64,000 bases of DNA from Incurvaria masculella (lineage: Eukaryota > Arthropoda > Insecta > Lepidoptera > Incurvariidae). Position numbers and translations under genes: made by a program. How positions within the stretch are numbered: position 1 is the first letter of the stretch; each line of letters opens with the position of its first letter. The DNA is taken from assembly GCA_946894095.1 (NCBI GenBank), contig OX335644.1:25897595-25961594 (forward strand), in the 5' to 3' direction. The notes under the pieces are model-generated. The model was not told where the DNA came from and made no database searches. It worked only from the letters and a program-made list of their open reading frames with translations. This document shows, piece by piece, positions 22,064 to 32,644 of the stretch.

Positions 22064-22594
22064 TGTTTAGAGCTCTACGAGAGTAAGTGGACTGTAGTGT
22101 ATGCAATATGATGGAGGTTTGACTCACTAACCTTTTCGAATACACCTTCCACGACCTTTCATCCCGCGCACTGGCTCAGGTTGGCGGCAGCGGCGGCGGT
22201 GCGGTGCAGTCTCTTAAAGGGCTGGAGGTCACTGAGGTCACTGTTCTCGATAAACGTAGTCGATGCAAAGAAAAGATCTTGGGTTTGGTGGATCTGCGAC
22301 AGGACGGCCAGAAGTCGGTTCGCTCGCGCGCGAAAGTCAGTTCTCACTGCCGTTTGATTCGCGCCGGCCGCGGCACGGCGACGCGTTGGTCACGATGCAT
22401 GGACCAATCATGGACGCCGAATTTCGGCGGCAACCAATACGCTGAGACTTCGGGCCGTTTCGAGCGTATTTGAAAGGGAAAAGTAAGTTCAAACCTCAAC
22501 CGATTAATTGCAATTTGAATTTGAAACATTTGAACGTAAAGTACCTAATCGAAATTGTGCAATCACGTTGGATTTGAACCTTCCGTACGGAACA
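22064..22594 (-). repeat. 5' LTR of BEL/Pao element
   Basis: The copy that would carry promoter activity for the - strand transcript. Boundaries TG/CA are set by divergence from the 15343-15873 copy outside and by the adjoining ATGTA target duplication. Confidence 0.95.
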
Positions 22595-22599
22595 ATGTA

Positions 22600-23319
22600 G
22601 GTTGGCCCAAGCGTATAACTAGAGTTTCTTAGATCTATGTAAAATAATACAAGTTTCTTATTCTTATGCAGATCATTCTTTCGATGCACCTTCAAATGTT
22701 TTATTTGTCTCAAATATAAAAATAACACTACCTACATTTGATTTTGTCAATTAACTTTGATGAAATGTGTATGAACTGCGTTCATTTTTATTTTAGGCAA
22801 GTTTAAAATTAAGAGGTGCTTAATATTGCCTCCAATATCACCCCTGCTGTCGCGTGTGAATTTAAAAGAGCAACCCGTATAGTATACATAATATTTTATA
22901 TTAATTTTTAAAATGACCTCAAGAGGATATTTATTTCCATTAAGTACAGATAATATTGTTTAATATGTGTTTAATATTGTTTTATTCAACCTAACATTAA
23001 AAAAACTGATAAAACATAAAAAGCAGTATTGATAAATAAAACTCTACAATCGGTACATAATCACGAACCGATCGTGATTTGAATAAAATTCCAACCGCAT
23101 TAAGTGTAATACAACATTTATCAGATCTGAATTAATTCGCCACCTCTGAAATATTTAAACCACTCTGGCGCGTCGAACGACTATAGCGCGTCGTAAATGA
23201 TCTTGCCGGACCTAGCGACATCGTGAGAATGAAAGCTATTGGATGATTTCTGACTAGCCGTGGCCCGCCCTATTTTTTCAGAACACCAATAGCCGATTTT
23301 ACGCTGGACTCAGTTGGAG
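22600..23319. other. Unannotated AT-rich DNA
   Basis: No gene or recognised repeat. A TTTTAAAATG/ATATT-rich stretch at 22880-23060 is low complexity. Confidence 0.5.
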
Positions 23320-23412
23320 CCTTAAAATCACCCATCTAGAACCCAACCGCGCTCGGAGTTGCTTCACCGAGCTTACCGAACCGCAAAGCGTCGTGCAACT
23401 GGGCTACCAATA
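23320..23412 (-). repeat. 5S-like SINE head fragment
   Basis: On the - strand: GGTAGCCCAGTTGCACGACG, then AAGCAACTCCGAGCGCGGTT and AGATGGGTGA. The same composite head as at 1577 and 53636; the body is missing. Confidence 0.55.
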
Positions 23413-23470
23413 CTGACTTATAATTATTAATATGTTTAATATAATACATACGTGATATATATGTATGTAT

Positions 23471-24090
23471 AATCGACCGTGAAGCAAGGACACATTAATT
23501 AAAGACGAATTAGGCCCAGTATACTTTACGAATATACCTCAAGGCTGGACCCTTTTTGAGCGGCTCGTAGCCTAGTGGCGCGGGTACTGGCCTAGCGAAA
23601 CAGAGGCCTGGGTTCAATTCCGACATGCACCACTGTCTTTCTCTTTCCGAGTTCGATAAGTGCATTTCGTTACGAATGCGAGCTGCTTCATGGTTCGGAA
23701 TCCATGTAAAAATGTAGGTCCCCTTCACCAACTGGGTGGTAGGGTTGAAGCCCGCCCGGGTTGGTACAATCGCATTGTATGAAAAGATCGGCGAAGCGGC
23801 AATGAAAAATTGTCCGTGTTTTCCATCCAGTCCAACGTAGTCGTGATCACGAAGGGAAGGTCCTGGCATAGCACCTAATTCCTTCGGGAATGTGGTGTAT
23901 TGGGCTAATATCATAACGGTAGTTTTGTGGTATTAGCCATTCATGTCAGGTCGCATAAAAAACCCCCTATCCAGCAAAACATACCATTCGCGGGTATTGC
24001 GTCATTCAATTACGCCACCTGCCGCATAGTTAAGAAGCCTCCTACAGTCACTCCTCCCGTAATGGACGACTCTTCCCTTTGTTTTGGAAG
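23471..24090 (+). mobile_element. tRNA-like-module TIR element split by a SINE
   Basis: ATCGACCGTGAAGCAAGGAC starts the element. It runs to AAGGCTGGACCC (about 23552), is interrupted by the SINE at 23558-23966, and resumes at 23970 with CCAGCAAAACATACCATTCG and ACGCCACCTGC. The right TIR is not obvious. The order of events is therefore TIR element first, SINE later. Confidence 0.65.
23558..23966 (+). mobile_element. Full-length tRNA-headed SINE
   Basis: The pol III A box lies in CTCGTAGCCTAGTGGCGCGG and the B box in GGGTTCAATTCC, inside a tRNA-like first 65 bp. The body follows with GGTTCGGAATCCATG, CGCCCGGGTTGGTAC, TTCCATCCAGTCC and TTAGCCATTCATGTCAGG, ending TCGCATAAAAAA. This is the window's reference for the SINE family; length is about 409 bp. 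Noncoding; mobilised in trans by a LINE. Confidence 0.85.
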
Positions 24091-24135
24091 TTAATGATTG
24101 CATCTAATTATAATAATACTTACATACGTAATTAG

Positions 24136-24600
24136 CCCCCAGTCTCTTAAGACCAGACTGTTTGACCAATGCGTGCTGCCGGTTTGGACCTACGCCTGCG
24201 AGACGTGGACGCTCACAGTTGGTACTGCACACAAGCTGAAAGTAGCCCAAAGGGCAATGGAAAGATCCATGCTCGGTATCTCACTGCGCGACCGAATGCC
24301 AAATCTGCTGATACGCCAAAGCACCAAGGTCACTGACGTTATGCATAGGGTTGCTAAACTCAAGTGGCAATGGGCAGGTCACGTATGTCGCAGAGATGAC
24401 CACAGATGGAGCACTGAAGTCTTGATGTGGAGACCCTACACAGGGAATAGAAGCGTCGGCAAACCGCCAGCACGTTGGTCAGACGATATACGTCAGACAG
24501 CAGGTGACAACTGGCGAAGAAAAACAGGAGACCGCACAACTTGGCGAAGTCTGGGGGAGGCCTACGTCCAGCAGTGGACAGCAAAAGGCTGAAGAAGAAG
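24136..24600 (+). mobile_element. 5'-truncated RTE-like LINE with target duplication
   Basis: An open frame encodes the LINE C-terminus: FDQCVLPVWTYACETWTL, MLGISLRDR, KLKWQWAGHVCRR, ending AYVQQWTAKG*. It is followed by the simple tail GAAGAAGAAG. The 10-bp repeat ACGTAATTAG at 24126-24135 and 24601-24610 is the target-site duplication. RT catalytic motifs lie upstream of the truncation, so the copy is dead. Confidence 0.8.
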
Positions 24601-24610
24601 ACGTAATTAG

Positions 24611-24934
24611 AATTACGACAGTGTTCTACTATCCAGATTTTCCGTTCGCGCCTGAAAGAGTTTCTGCTCAAATCGTAAAATCTCACGTTTTTCCAATGTT
24701 TTATGAGTAAATCGTAATTAGGTATTAATTCTGTTAGTATTTACCTATTCTATATTATTTAATATATGTATGTATGAATATGCATAGTATAATATATATT
24801 TATGTATTACGTTATATTATGTATTATGTATTACGTGTATATTTATATAATTAGTATAAGTTTAGTATTAGGGTAATGTAATTTTAATTCATTTTCTTGT
24901 TTTTTGCGCCTACCCATTTCTGATTCCTAATACT
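24611..24934. other. Unannotated AT-rich DNA
   Basis: TATGTATTA/ATTACGT-type low-complexity sequence at 24760-24860; nothing else recognised. Confidence 0.5.
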
Positions 24935-25021
24935 TTAAGGTAGGCTGGTAGAAAATGACTTTAGGCATTAAGCTCTAGCTCTTGTACATTTTCATCGTAA
25001 AATAAATGTTATTATTATTAA
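24935..25021 (+). repeat. LINE 3' tail fragment
   Basis: GGTAGGCTGGTAGAAAATG, AGGCATTAAGCTC, TTGTACATTTTC and an (ATT)n end match the tail at 62128-62218 (GTAGACTGGTAGAGAATGCC). Confidence 0.5.
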
Positions 25022-25507
25022 TACACAAATTAAAATTTGAATAAAGGGTAACGTATTGTTCTGCAGATTGTTGTACAACTAGAAAACAGGTTCCAAGATT
25101 ACTTTTTTAAGACAATAGAAAAAAATATATCCAAGTTCGATTAACGGGAACGAAAGATAAGAATTGAAACGTAACACTGATCGCTAATTTGCGAGGATTC
25201 CCAGACAATAGGTCTTAGGGGCTCAATTTACAAAAACGTTATCCACATTTTAGGGTTCCGTGAGAGCTAGCCTTATGGAAAATTATTTGCAGGAACAAGA
25301 ATACGGCTAGAAAAAGTATTTTTTTTTATCTTTAGCGTGTCATATGGCTTACGCCAATTCCTCACATAAGGGATTAAGGATCTGGAGGATCGGTTGGTTG
25401 TTATCTATACCTGCCATTCGATGTAAATGTGTTTACCTTGAAATTATGTTTTTTTTATATTTTGTCTTATGTAAAATAAAACCAGTATGTGATATGTATG
25501 TATATAT
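25022..25507. other. Unannotated DNA
   Basis: Only a short AGGGTTCCGTGAGAGC piece at about 25251 resembles the GGAC-tract repeat. No gene was seen. Confidence 0.4.
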
Positions 25508-25803
25508 TATCGACCGTGAAGCAAGGACACCTTGATTAAAGAAAGAGTCCTGTAAAAATTGCTACTGCAAGGCTGGACCCGAACCAGCAGAACATACCAT
25601 TCGGTGGTATTCCAATTTCGCCACCTGCTTTGTACCCATAATTTGGAATTCTCTTACAGTCCCTCTCCCGTGCTCTACTAACACAGTGTTTAAGATTGAA
25701 GGACAGAAAGAAGGACATTGACTGCAAAGATTGAACATTCAAACCTATTATTTACAGGACTCTTTCCTTAATTAATGTGTCGATTGTGTGCTTCGCGGTC
25801 GAT
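25508..25803 (+). mobile_element. TIR element with tRNA-like module, both ends
   Basis: The left end TATCGACCGTGAAGCAAGGA is matched by the inverted right end AATGTGTCGATTGTGTGC, TTCGCGGTCGAT. The inner tRNA-like stretch is present but the A-box side is shortened (GGTGGTATTCCAATTTCGCC). Confidence 0.65.
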
Positions 25804-26090
25804 TACACATACACACATTTCGCATTCCTTGAAACCAAGATTTTAAATATTTTAAACACACCTTTACACACTCACATGGCAGCGGCAGAAAACCAGCACC
25901 AGGCAGGGCGTACCTACGTACCTCCCTGGCATGCTGAGCCATCGCCAACGAAAACCTTTTGAGTATTCAATTCTCCTAGTCACTGTTTGTTTTCATTTGA
26001 GATAATTTCGTACGATTGGAAGAGATTGACATTAGGCAATAAGTCCGCCCTTGCGTGTTCGATACAGAAGCATTATTGAATATTATTATC

Positions 26091-26330
26091 ATTTCATTTC
26101 ATTTATTTAAACTTTTTGGTAGTCAAACTACACCAAGTTACGTCACAAAGATCCGCGGATTCGATCAACCCAGTAAAGAAGAACCCGCAAAGAAACTTCA
26201 CGGGTTTACATAAGGTATTTTTCCGTCCACAATTATGAAATACATACTTAGATCTTAATGCTACTGCCAAACAATTTCTTGGCAGAACAGATTAAGGCAA
26301 AGAACTAAGAACAATAGAACAATATCATTA
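26091..26330 (-). repeat. LINE/SINE 3' repeat with (AAATGA)n tail, inverted copy
   Basis: Begins with the tail CATTTCATTTATTTAAAC, then GTCACAAAGATCCGCGG, GGTTTACATAAGG and TGGCAGAACAGATTAAGGC. It is the reverse complement of 42690-43010. The two copies are long and similar, but no coding part remains. Confidence 0.7.
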
Positions 26331-26441
26331 TCATTATATCATTATATAGGCCGTGTTTTCCGTCCGGTTCAGTGTATTTAATTATTTATATGGTTCACTA
26401 ACAGAGTAATGTGTTAGAACATGTAAAAATAAAATAACAAA

Positions 26442-26568
26442 CAGGACGTGTATTCTTGGCATTCTGTCATTGCGGATTCAGTAGAGTTAACTGAAGAAGA
26501 ATTTACTTTGACATTACTGTTAACTCTACTGAATCCGCAATGACTGAATGCCAAGAACACACGCCCTG
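26442..26568. mobile_element. 127-bp near-perfect hairpin element, copy 1
   Basis: Arms of about 50 bp: CAGGACGTGTATTCTTGGCA ... CAGTAGAGTTAAC, and the reverse. A short loop includes TGAAGAAGAATTTACTTTG. The copy at 35531-35657 has the same length and nearly identical sequence. No target duplication is certain. Confidence 0.85.
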
Positions 26569-26817
26569 ATACATAGTATGGACACACACTCTACACCTAG
26601 TGAACACAACATGCGATTTATAATGTTGCAGCAGTGAGTGAAACGTAGATTACTAAAAGATTAACAACATAGATAAGATGAAAATGTAAATGAAAACAGG
26701 CATTATCATAAAAGTAAACTAAAAATAAAAATAAAGTTCAATGAGATATGAATCACAACATATTTTAAAAACTTAATAGGAAGTGAAAATAAAAAGCTAA
26801 ACTCAATTTAACACACA
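26569..26817. other. Unannotated AT-rich DNA
   Basis: Nothing recognised. Confidence 0.4.
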
Positions 26818-26967
26818 CAGTCGAGCTTTAAAAGGGAAAGTTCTGGCATTGCACCTAATTTCTTCGGGAAGGTGGTTTATTAGGTTAGCCTGGTAGGTAG
26901 CCAATGACAGCCATGATGGTAGACGTGTGGTATTAGCCATCCATATCAGGTTCTATAAAAAAAAATC
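26818..26967 (+). repeat. SINE 3' end fragment
   Basis: GGGAAAGTTCTGGCATTGCA, CTAATTTCTTCGGGAAGGTG and TTAGCCATCCATATCAGG, then poly(A). Confidence 0.65.
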
Positions 26968-27334
26968 GCGCGTGGCCTCCATTTATATGTTTTATCGCGA
27001 CATGCAATCGATGTTCCCAAGTGCGTGGTAATCGAAATCCTCACTTTTGGCGTATTGTCCACACTTGACCGGTCCGATTTGTTTTCCCCGTATTTTTCAC
27101 CGCATGAACTTCTCAATTACCTCATAAACGAGCTCTTAAAACTTTGCACGAGTGCGTCTGTGATTCTGGGGAGATTGCGCACTTTGTGCGAAAACAAGGC
27201 TTCTCGAACATAATACCCATACCCTGAGAGTTCTAGGGATAAAATGGTAAATGATCATTCTCTTATCGAGGCTTCACTGACTCGTATAATCCCGACTGGC
27301 GGCGGATGGCTGTCTTTTGGCAGTTTTGTTACTT
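26968..27334. other. Unannotated DNA with a 62-codon open frame
   Basis: The frame 27025-27213 has no recognised domain or splice support. The DNA is less AT-rich than its flanks, so a decayed transposon is possible. Confidence 0.3.
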
Positions 27335-27716
27335 GAGCGGCTCGTAGCCTAGTGGCGCGGGGACTAGACTAGCGTACCAGAGGTCTGGGTTCTAATCCTC
27401 GCCCCGATCCTGCGCCACTTTCTTTCTCGTTCTGAGTTAGATAAGTGCATTTCGTCACGAATGCGAGCTGCTCCATGGCTGTATCCATGTAAAACTGTGT
27501 AACCTACCTACTAGGTGGTAGGGTTTAAGCCCGCCCGGGTGGTACCATCGCGTCGGATGAGAATCTGTTTGAATCGGCAATGAAAAAGTGTCCATGTTTT
27601 CCGTCATGTTTATTGTGGTCTCGCTCTTAAAGAGAAGGTCCGGGCCTGGCACCTCATTACTTATGTCGAGTTAATATCGTGTGGAACCAGCCATCCATGT
27701 CCAGTTAACTGAAAAA
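27335..27716 (+). mobile_element. tRNA-headed SINE
   Basis: Head GCTCGTAGCCTAGTGGCGCG with B-box GGGTTCTAATCC. The body is complete to AGCCATCCATGTCCAGTTAA, but the A-tail is degraded. Somewhat older than the 23558 copy. Confidence 0.8.
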
Positions 27717-28065
27717 GTAACATAAAGAAAATCCTTAACCGTTTGTACTGACATCAAAACCTAGATACGATTATGTTCGGAAATATTTCATGTTTTTTCC
27801 TGGCTATCTCCCGTCGAGTATTCCCAACCTAACTGTCAAGTTGACAGCGCTAAGCAGAGTCCTGCCTGCTAGTAAGGACGTTTATTCGCTCACCGCAGCC
27901 ACTTGAGAATTACTGAAAAAGCGAAACAAATTATTCCGAACAGATATTATTTTAAACAGAACAGATTATGCAACTCAAGATGGAGCGAATGCCTGATTCG
28001 TATTAAAACGAGATGTCTCCAAAATTGTGAAAGCAATTAGAGTTGCGTGTGCGTATAAGACTTAA

Positions 28066-28582
28066 GGTGGCCCTTCCCGGCGGGACTAACTCATTGGCGG
28101 GCACGGTACAAAACCGTGCTATTGCGCTCTGGGACCTTCTATGTTTCAAAGAAAAAGACAGATTCCGTGGTGAGGAGGTTGCAACATGTCCACAAAGCAG
28201 ACGATGGGCATAGTGTATGATTTGGTAAGATTTACGAAAATTTTAATTACAAAACGACTTAATGCTAAAAGTAAATCACGACCGCTGTGGTCAAACAAAA
28301 ATCACATTGCTTGATTGCATCAAATCTTCATGTCTGCTGACTAATCATTTAAAAAAAAATATTATCGTCGAGTAATCCACCTTCAAAGTTATTGTATAAA
28401 ACGCGCGAAAAATTCGAACTTTCGGACCTTATAACTTAGAAACCAAACACTATTTTATAATGCTAATTGGTCATCAGTTCGATCAAATATAACTGTTTTG
28501 AGTATAATTTTGAATCTCTGACAAGAAGTATGCGCATGATCTTCTTTCCACGTTTGTATGGGGAGCTGAACGGGAAGGCCCA
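28066..28582 (+). mobile_element. TTAA MITE, 540-bp family
   Basis: TTAA at 28062-28065, then GGTGGCCCTTCCCGGCGGG. Ends near GGGAAGGCCCAAC with the right TIR damaged where the next repeat begins. Confidence 0.75.
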
Positions 28583-28583
28583 A

Positions 28584-28836
28584 CTTTACACAAAATATCA
28601 AGTTTCTTGTACGGGAGCCCCATTTATATTAAATGGGGCTCCCGTACAAGAAACTTATTTGTTTTAAATGTTTACGATTCGTTATAGCGGCAATAAAGAC
28701 TCCGACTCTGTTATCATTTCACCTTTCTACCTATTGCGGTTCATGAGAAACCGCCCGCTGACGGACGGACGGACCGACAGCGGATGCTTAGTTATAGGGT
28801 TCCATTTGCACCCTTTGGGTACGGAGACCTAAAAAA
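28584..28836 (+). repeat. Degenerate GGAC-tract repeat
   Basis: The 3' half is recognisable (TATAGCGGCAATA, TTCATGAGAAACCGCC, GACGGACGGACGG, CTTTGGGTACGGAGACCT). The 5' part is replaced by the perfect hairpin 28600-28656. Confidence 0.6.
28600..28656. repeat. Perfect 27-bp inverted repeat with 3-nt loop
   Basis: 28600-28626 and 28630-28656 are exact reverse complements (core TTGTACGGGAGCCCCATT). They lie where the GGAC family normally has TTGTATGGGG...CCC, so the palindrome probably arose by template switching in that element. Confidence 0.8.
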
Positions 28837-29021
28837 GGACTCCTTATAGGCTCACTTCACAATCCGTATAGGTTATCCGTCTGTCTGTCGGTCAAGACAG
28901 TTTTTCTCAGCGAGTTGAGAAAATCATTTGAAATCAACATTCTTAGTTATATGGTCCCTTGGATCTGTCAAAAATTAAAAAATATGGCCATTTGTTTATA
29001 CCGTATATTTTGACCATTTAA

Positions 29022-29550
29022 GGTGGCCCAACCCGGCAGGACTAACTCATGCGCGATCGGTACAATACCGTGCTGTTGCACTCTTGGACCTTCTCTGTCT
29101 CCGAGAAAAAGACAGGCTCCATGATGAGAAAGATTCAACATGTCCACAAAAAATACAATGTGCATAGTGTATGATTTGGTAAGATTTACGAAAATTTTGA
29201 TTACAAAACGACTTATAGCTAAAAGTAGACCACGACCGCTGTAGTTAAAAATCTAACAAAAACTAAATAAATTATAAATCTTGATTAAATAAGCTATGTC
29301 TGGTGACTAATCTTTTTAAGATTTTCTTACTTTATCATTGCGTAATCCACCTCCAAAATTATTTTATAAAGCGCGCGAAAAATTAGAACTTTCGGACCTT
29401 ATAACTTAGAAACCAAACACAATTTTACAATGCCAACGGTCATGAGATATCTAGTTCGATCAAATAAAGGTATTTTGAGCAAAATTTGGGATCTCTAAAT
29501 ATGGGCGTGATCTTCTTTCCCCGTTTGTATGGCGAGTTGAGCGGGATGTC
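29022..29550 (+). mobile_element. TTAA MITE, 540-bp family
   Basis: TTAA at 29018-29021, then GGTGGCCCAACCCGGCAGG. The right end reads GTTGAGCGGGATGTCAC, so the last TIR bases and the second TTAA are lost. Confidence 0.75.
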
Positions 29551-30142
29551 ACTCCCAAAAAAATCAAAGGAGTGGGAAGCAAGTTGACCTAGAATCGTGA
29601 AAGAAGAAGCAAGGTCGCACAGCACAAGAAAAAAAAGGAAACTTCCTTAATTCGTAGTTATGCATAGGTAGATCCTATTGTAATACTAATAATAAATCTG
29701 TGAGTTAAGTTAAGATTGTTTTTGTTCAACTTTGTTTCATAAGACTTCATCCGAATTCTATGAAACCTAGAGCTAGTACATTTAACTACACGGGACGAAG
29801 GATAGGTTACATAGAATTCAGTTCCGTTTACGCAAAGATGTGGCTGTCTTACAAACCGGAGTGCCTGCGCGCCCCGGCACAGGCTCCGGAAGAACGACCG
29901 TCACTCATAGTCGCTATCTTCCTTTGTTTCTACGCTTACTTCTTCCAAAGCACGCAACGAATTTTTTATACGGTTCACTTAAGCCTTAATGAAACTGAAT
30001 GCAACACTTTGGAAATGTTCGCTTTAGAGATACTTTACCGCCGTGCTTGCCACTCTAGTCTACCGAATGTAAGTAGGTACTCGGATGCGTCTATATCGGT
30101 AGTGAGAGCGATTTTAGTACTCGATCTAGTAAACTCTACCGC
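29551..30142. other. DNA between inverted MITEs, with a 128-codon frame
   Basis: The + frame 29760-30146 (hydrophobic stretch SLIVAIFLCFYAYFF) runs into the next MITE and has no recognised domain. No promoter or splice evidence, so it is left as an unproven frame. Flanking MITEs face each other. Confidence 0.3.
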
Positions 30143-30146
30143 TTAA

Positions 30147-30686
30147 GGCGGGCCATCCCGCTCAACTCCCCATACAAACGGGGAAAGACGATCACGCCCA
30201 TATTTCTTGTCAAAGATCCCAAATTTTGCTCAAAATAGCTTTTTTTGATCGAACTAGATGTCTGATGACCGTGGCATCGTAAAATTGTGTTTGGTTTCTA
30301 AGTTATAAGGTCCGAAAGTTCGAGTTTTTCGCGCGTTTTATGCAATAACTTTGTAGGTGGATTACGCAATGATAAAGTAAGAACATCTTAAAAAGATTAG
30401 TCATAAGACATAGTTTATTTAATCAAGATTTATAATCTATTTGGTTTTTGTTAGATTTTTGACTACAGCGGTCGGGGTTTACTTTTAGCTATAAGTCGTT
30501 TTGTAATTAAATTTTTCGTAAATTTTACCAAATCATAGACTATATACATTGTCTTTTTTGTGGACATGTTGTATCTTCCTCATCATGGAGCCTGTCTTAT
30601 TCTTTGAAACAAAGAAGGTCCCGAGCGCTACAGCACGGTTTTGTACCGTGCCCGCGAATGAGTTAGTCCCGCCGGGTTGGGCCACC
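30147..30686 (-). mobile_element. TTAA MITE, 540-bp family, intact ends
   Basis: Flanked by TTAA at 30143-30146 and 30687-30690. Ends are GGCGGGCCATCCCGCTC and CGCCGGGTTGGGCCACC. The interior is the reverse complement of the 32788 copy. Confidence 0.85.
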
Positions 30687-30900
30687 TTAATGTACTAATT
30701 TGAACTGGAATTGTTAAAAAACCGTTCTATGAAACACATCTGGTTTAGGTAACAATGCCGGAGCCCTTGGCATGTGAACACTGTTTTGACCGGATTTTAT
30801 ATTATGATTTTTCAAACAATCTTTTCTAGGAGTCTTTTGACGTCATTCTAGATTGTATGGTGTGCGTGAAAATATCCATACTCCCACAACACAGTAGTAC

Positions 30901-31162
30901 CAGCGGGTCTACTCAGGGAAGCGAACACGAGTTCTCGCATGAGAAGCTGTCAAACTCTTTGTAGAAAAAAGTAGGCATATTTTTTCTAAATAGAGTTTGA
31001 CAGCTTCGACCACGAGAACCCGGGAAGCGAACACGATAAGTTCTCGCGAGAAATACTGCCAAACTCTACGTAGAAAACAATTAGGCATGTTTTTCCTGAA
31101 CAGAGTTTGTCAACTTCGAAAACGAGAACTTCTCGTGTTCGCTTCCCTGAGTAGACCCGCTG
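30901..31162. mobile_element. Foldback element with internal duplication
   Basis: Outer arms CAGCGGGTCTACTCAGGGAA and GCGAACACGAG recur inverted at the right end. A second GGGAAGCGAACACGA sits in the middle at about 31022. CAAACTCT...GTAGAAAA...TAGGCAT also appears twice, so the element is two related hairpin units in series. Confidence 0.65.
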
Positions 31163-31486
31163 CTCTAAATATGACGTGTTTCCGAGATGTTTCCGATTAG
31201 ATAAGGCCTTCGGCAGAGAAATCAAATCGTTTTCTCTGAAGACCCATTTTATTGTCTCTTGTTAAATTTTAGAATATGCTTTAAATGTTAAAATATTATT
31301 CCCTCCCTTCTCTGATATTATTCGATTTATCTGCCAAATGTTCTCAATTGAATATAAATACATTCTTGTATTACACAACACAACACCTAACCTAAAATAT
31401 CAAAACCCCCACCGAATAGCATACACGTAACCACGAAGGTGTTTAAGGGGTAGGCAGAGATGAACGGAAAATATGTAATATTTCTG

Positions 31487-31645
31487 TCATAAATAATAAC
31501 ATATTTCCCAGCTATTTTTAGGTTAACTCACTCCCGAACTCGAACTCACTCTTACCTGGATGGGCCCCCTGTTCCGTTATTTAAATAATAAAATTGTTTT
31601 CAGCCATTTTTAGGTTAACTCACTATCCGAAAGCATTCGTTTGAT
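31487..31645 (+). repeat. 'AGGTTAACTCACTCCCGAAC' repeat
   Basis: TTTCCCAGCTATTTTTAGG, TCGAACTCACTCTTACCTGG and ATGGGCCCCCTGTT are shared with 37640-38045. Part of the motif is repeated again at 31590-31630. Confidence 0.55.
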
Positions 31646-31647
31646 TC

Positions 31648-31862
31648 CAGCCCCGTTTATAGACCGCTTGATTTATCTTTCTGAGTTGGACATATCGTCA
31701 CGATTGCGAGCCATGGAGGTTCGGAATCGGTGAAAAACTGTAGGTCCTCTTTAACTACTCGATTGCAGGGTTAAGCCCTCCTGCGTTGATAGCATCGCAT
31801 TGGATGAAAGTATGGTCAAAGGAACAATGAAAAATTACCCGTGTTTTTCTTTACATACACTA
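31648..31862 (+). repeat. Degenerate SINE fragment
   Basis: GAGGTTCGGAATCGGTG, GTAGGTCCTCTTTAAC, TAGCATCGCATTGGATG and ATTACCCGTGTTTTTC follow the family body in order. Confidence 0.6.
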
Positions 31863-31924
31863 AACTGATTCTGGAGACAAATCATTTTTCAATAGTTTGA
31901 ATAGTACGTATATCTCGGTCAAAT

Positions 31925-32510
31925 CCTTAGGCTTGGTAGACAAGGACGGTCTAGGGAGGTTGAGCGACGGATTCAACTGGGTTGGGCTGCCTTCGGAAAG
32001 CTTAAGTTCGCTCTGAGGTCTGACCTTCCGCAAAATCTAAAGACCCGAATATATGACCAGTGCGTCCTCCCGGTTATGACGTACGGGTGTGAAACGTGGA
32101 CTCTGACGGTCGCCATTGTCCAAAGGTTGAAAGTTGCCCAGCGAGCCATGGAGCGAGCCATGCTGGGAATATCGCTACGGGATATGGTGCGTAACGAGGC
32201 AATCCGCCGACGAGGCGACGTACCAAAGTAGTCGATATTGGACACCGGGTGGCTAAGCTCAAATGGCAGTGGGCTGGTCACGTCAGCCGAAGAGACGACG
32301 ACCGTTGGAGTAACCGTGTCCTGCACTGGCGGCCGTGGACAGGAAAACGAAGTGTGGGAAGACCACCCGCCAGGTGGGGAGACGACATCAAGTGCGTCGG
32401 CGGAAAGCAGTGGTTCCGTACCGCTGAGGGCCGGGAGGACTGGAGAAGGATTGCAGAGGCGTATGTCCAGCAGTGGACGCAAACACGCTGACTGACTGAC
32501 TGACTAATAA
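31925..32510 (+). mobile_element. RTE-like LINE C-terminal fragment, frameshifted
   Basis: Translation includes DQCVLPVMTYGCETWTL and MERAMLGISLRDMV, then after a frameshift near 32212 KLKWQWAGHVSRRDDDRW and ends EAYVQQWTQTR*. A (CTGA)n tail at 32489-32505 follows, typical of RTE ends made of short tandem repeats. 5'-truncated. Confidence 0.8.
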
Positions 32511-32644
32511 AATGCTGCATAACGCTGTACCTGCTTCGCTCAACGCGGAACAGAGAGAAAATGTACGTATTCACAGTCGATATTCCAAAAATAAGAACCC
32601 ACCAATCTTCTAGATTCTTCATCTATAGGGTCGGAAAACAATTA

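Larger units (their letters stand above)
15338..22599 (-). mobile_element. Complete BEL/Pao LTR retrotransposon
   Basis: A full element on the - strand. LTRs are 22064-22594 (5') and 15343-15873 (3'), 531 bp each, both TG...CA when read on either strand, and identical by eye. The 5-bp target duplication ATGTA is at 15338-15342 and 22595-22599. A single open gag-pol frame (16084-21468) lies between a 595-bp leader and a 210-bp 3' region. The base right inside the 5' LTR begins TGG (a primer-binding-site hallmark). No env-like frame was seen. Identical LTRs and an unbroken frame imply a recent insertion that may still be competent. Confidence 0.95.

Noticed and set aside
23558..23625. A genuine tRNA gene
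   Set aside because: A and B boxes are present, but the cloverleaf is incomplete and the sequence continues into a SINE body.
27025..27213. 62-codon frame in GC-richer DNA
   Set aside because: No domain or splice sites that define an exon.
29760..30146. 128-codon open frame with a hydrophobic segment
   Set aside because: Runs into a MITE, no recognised domain, no splice or promoter evidence.
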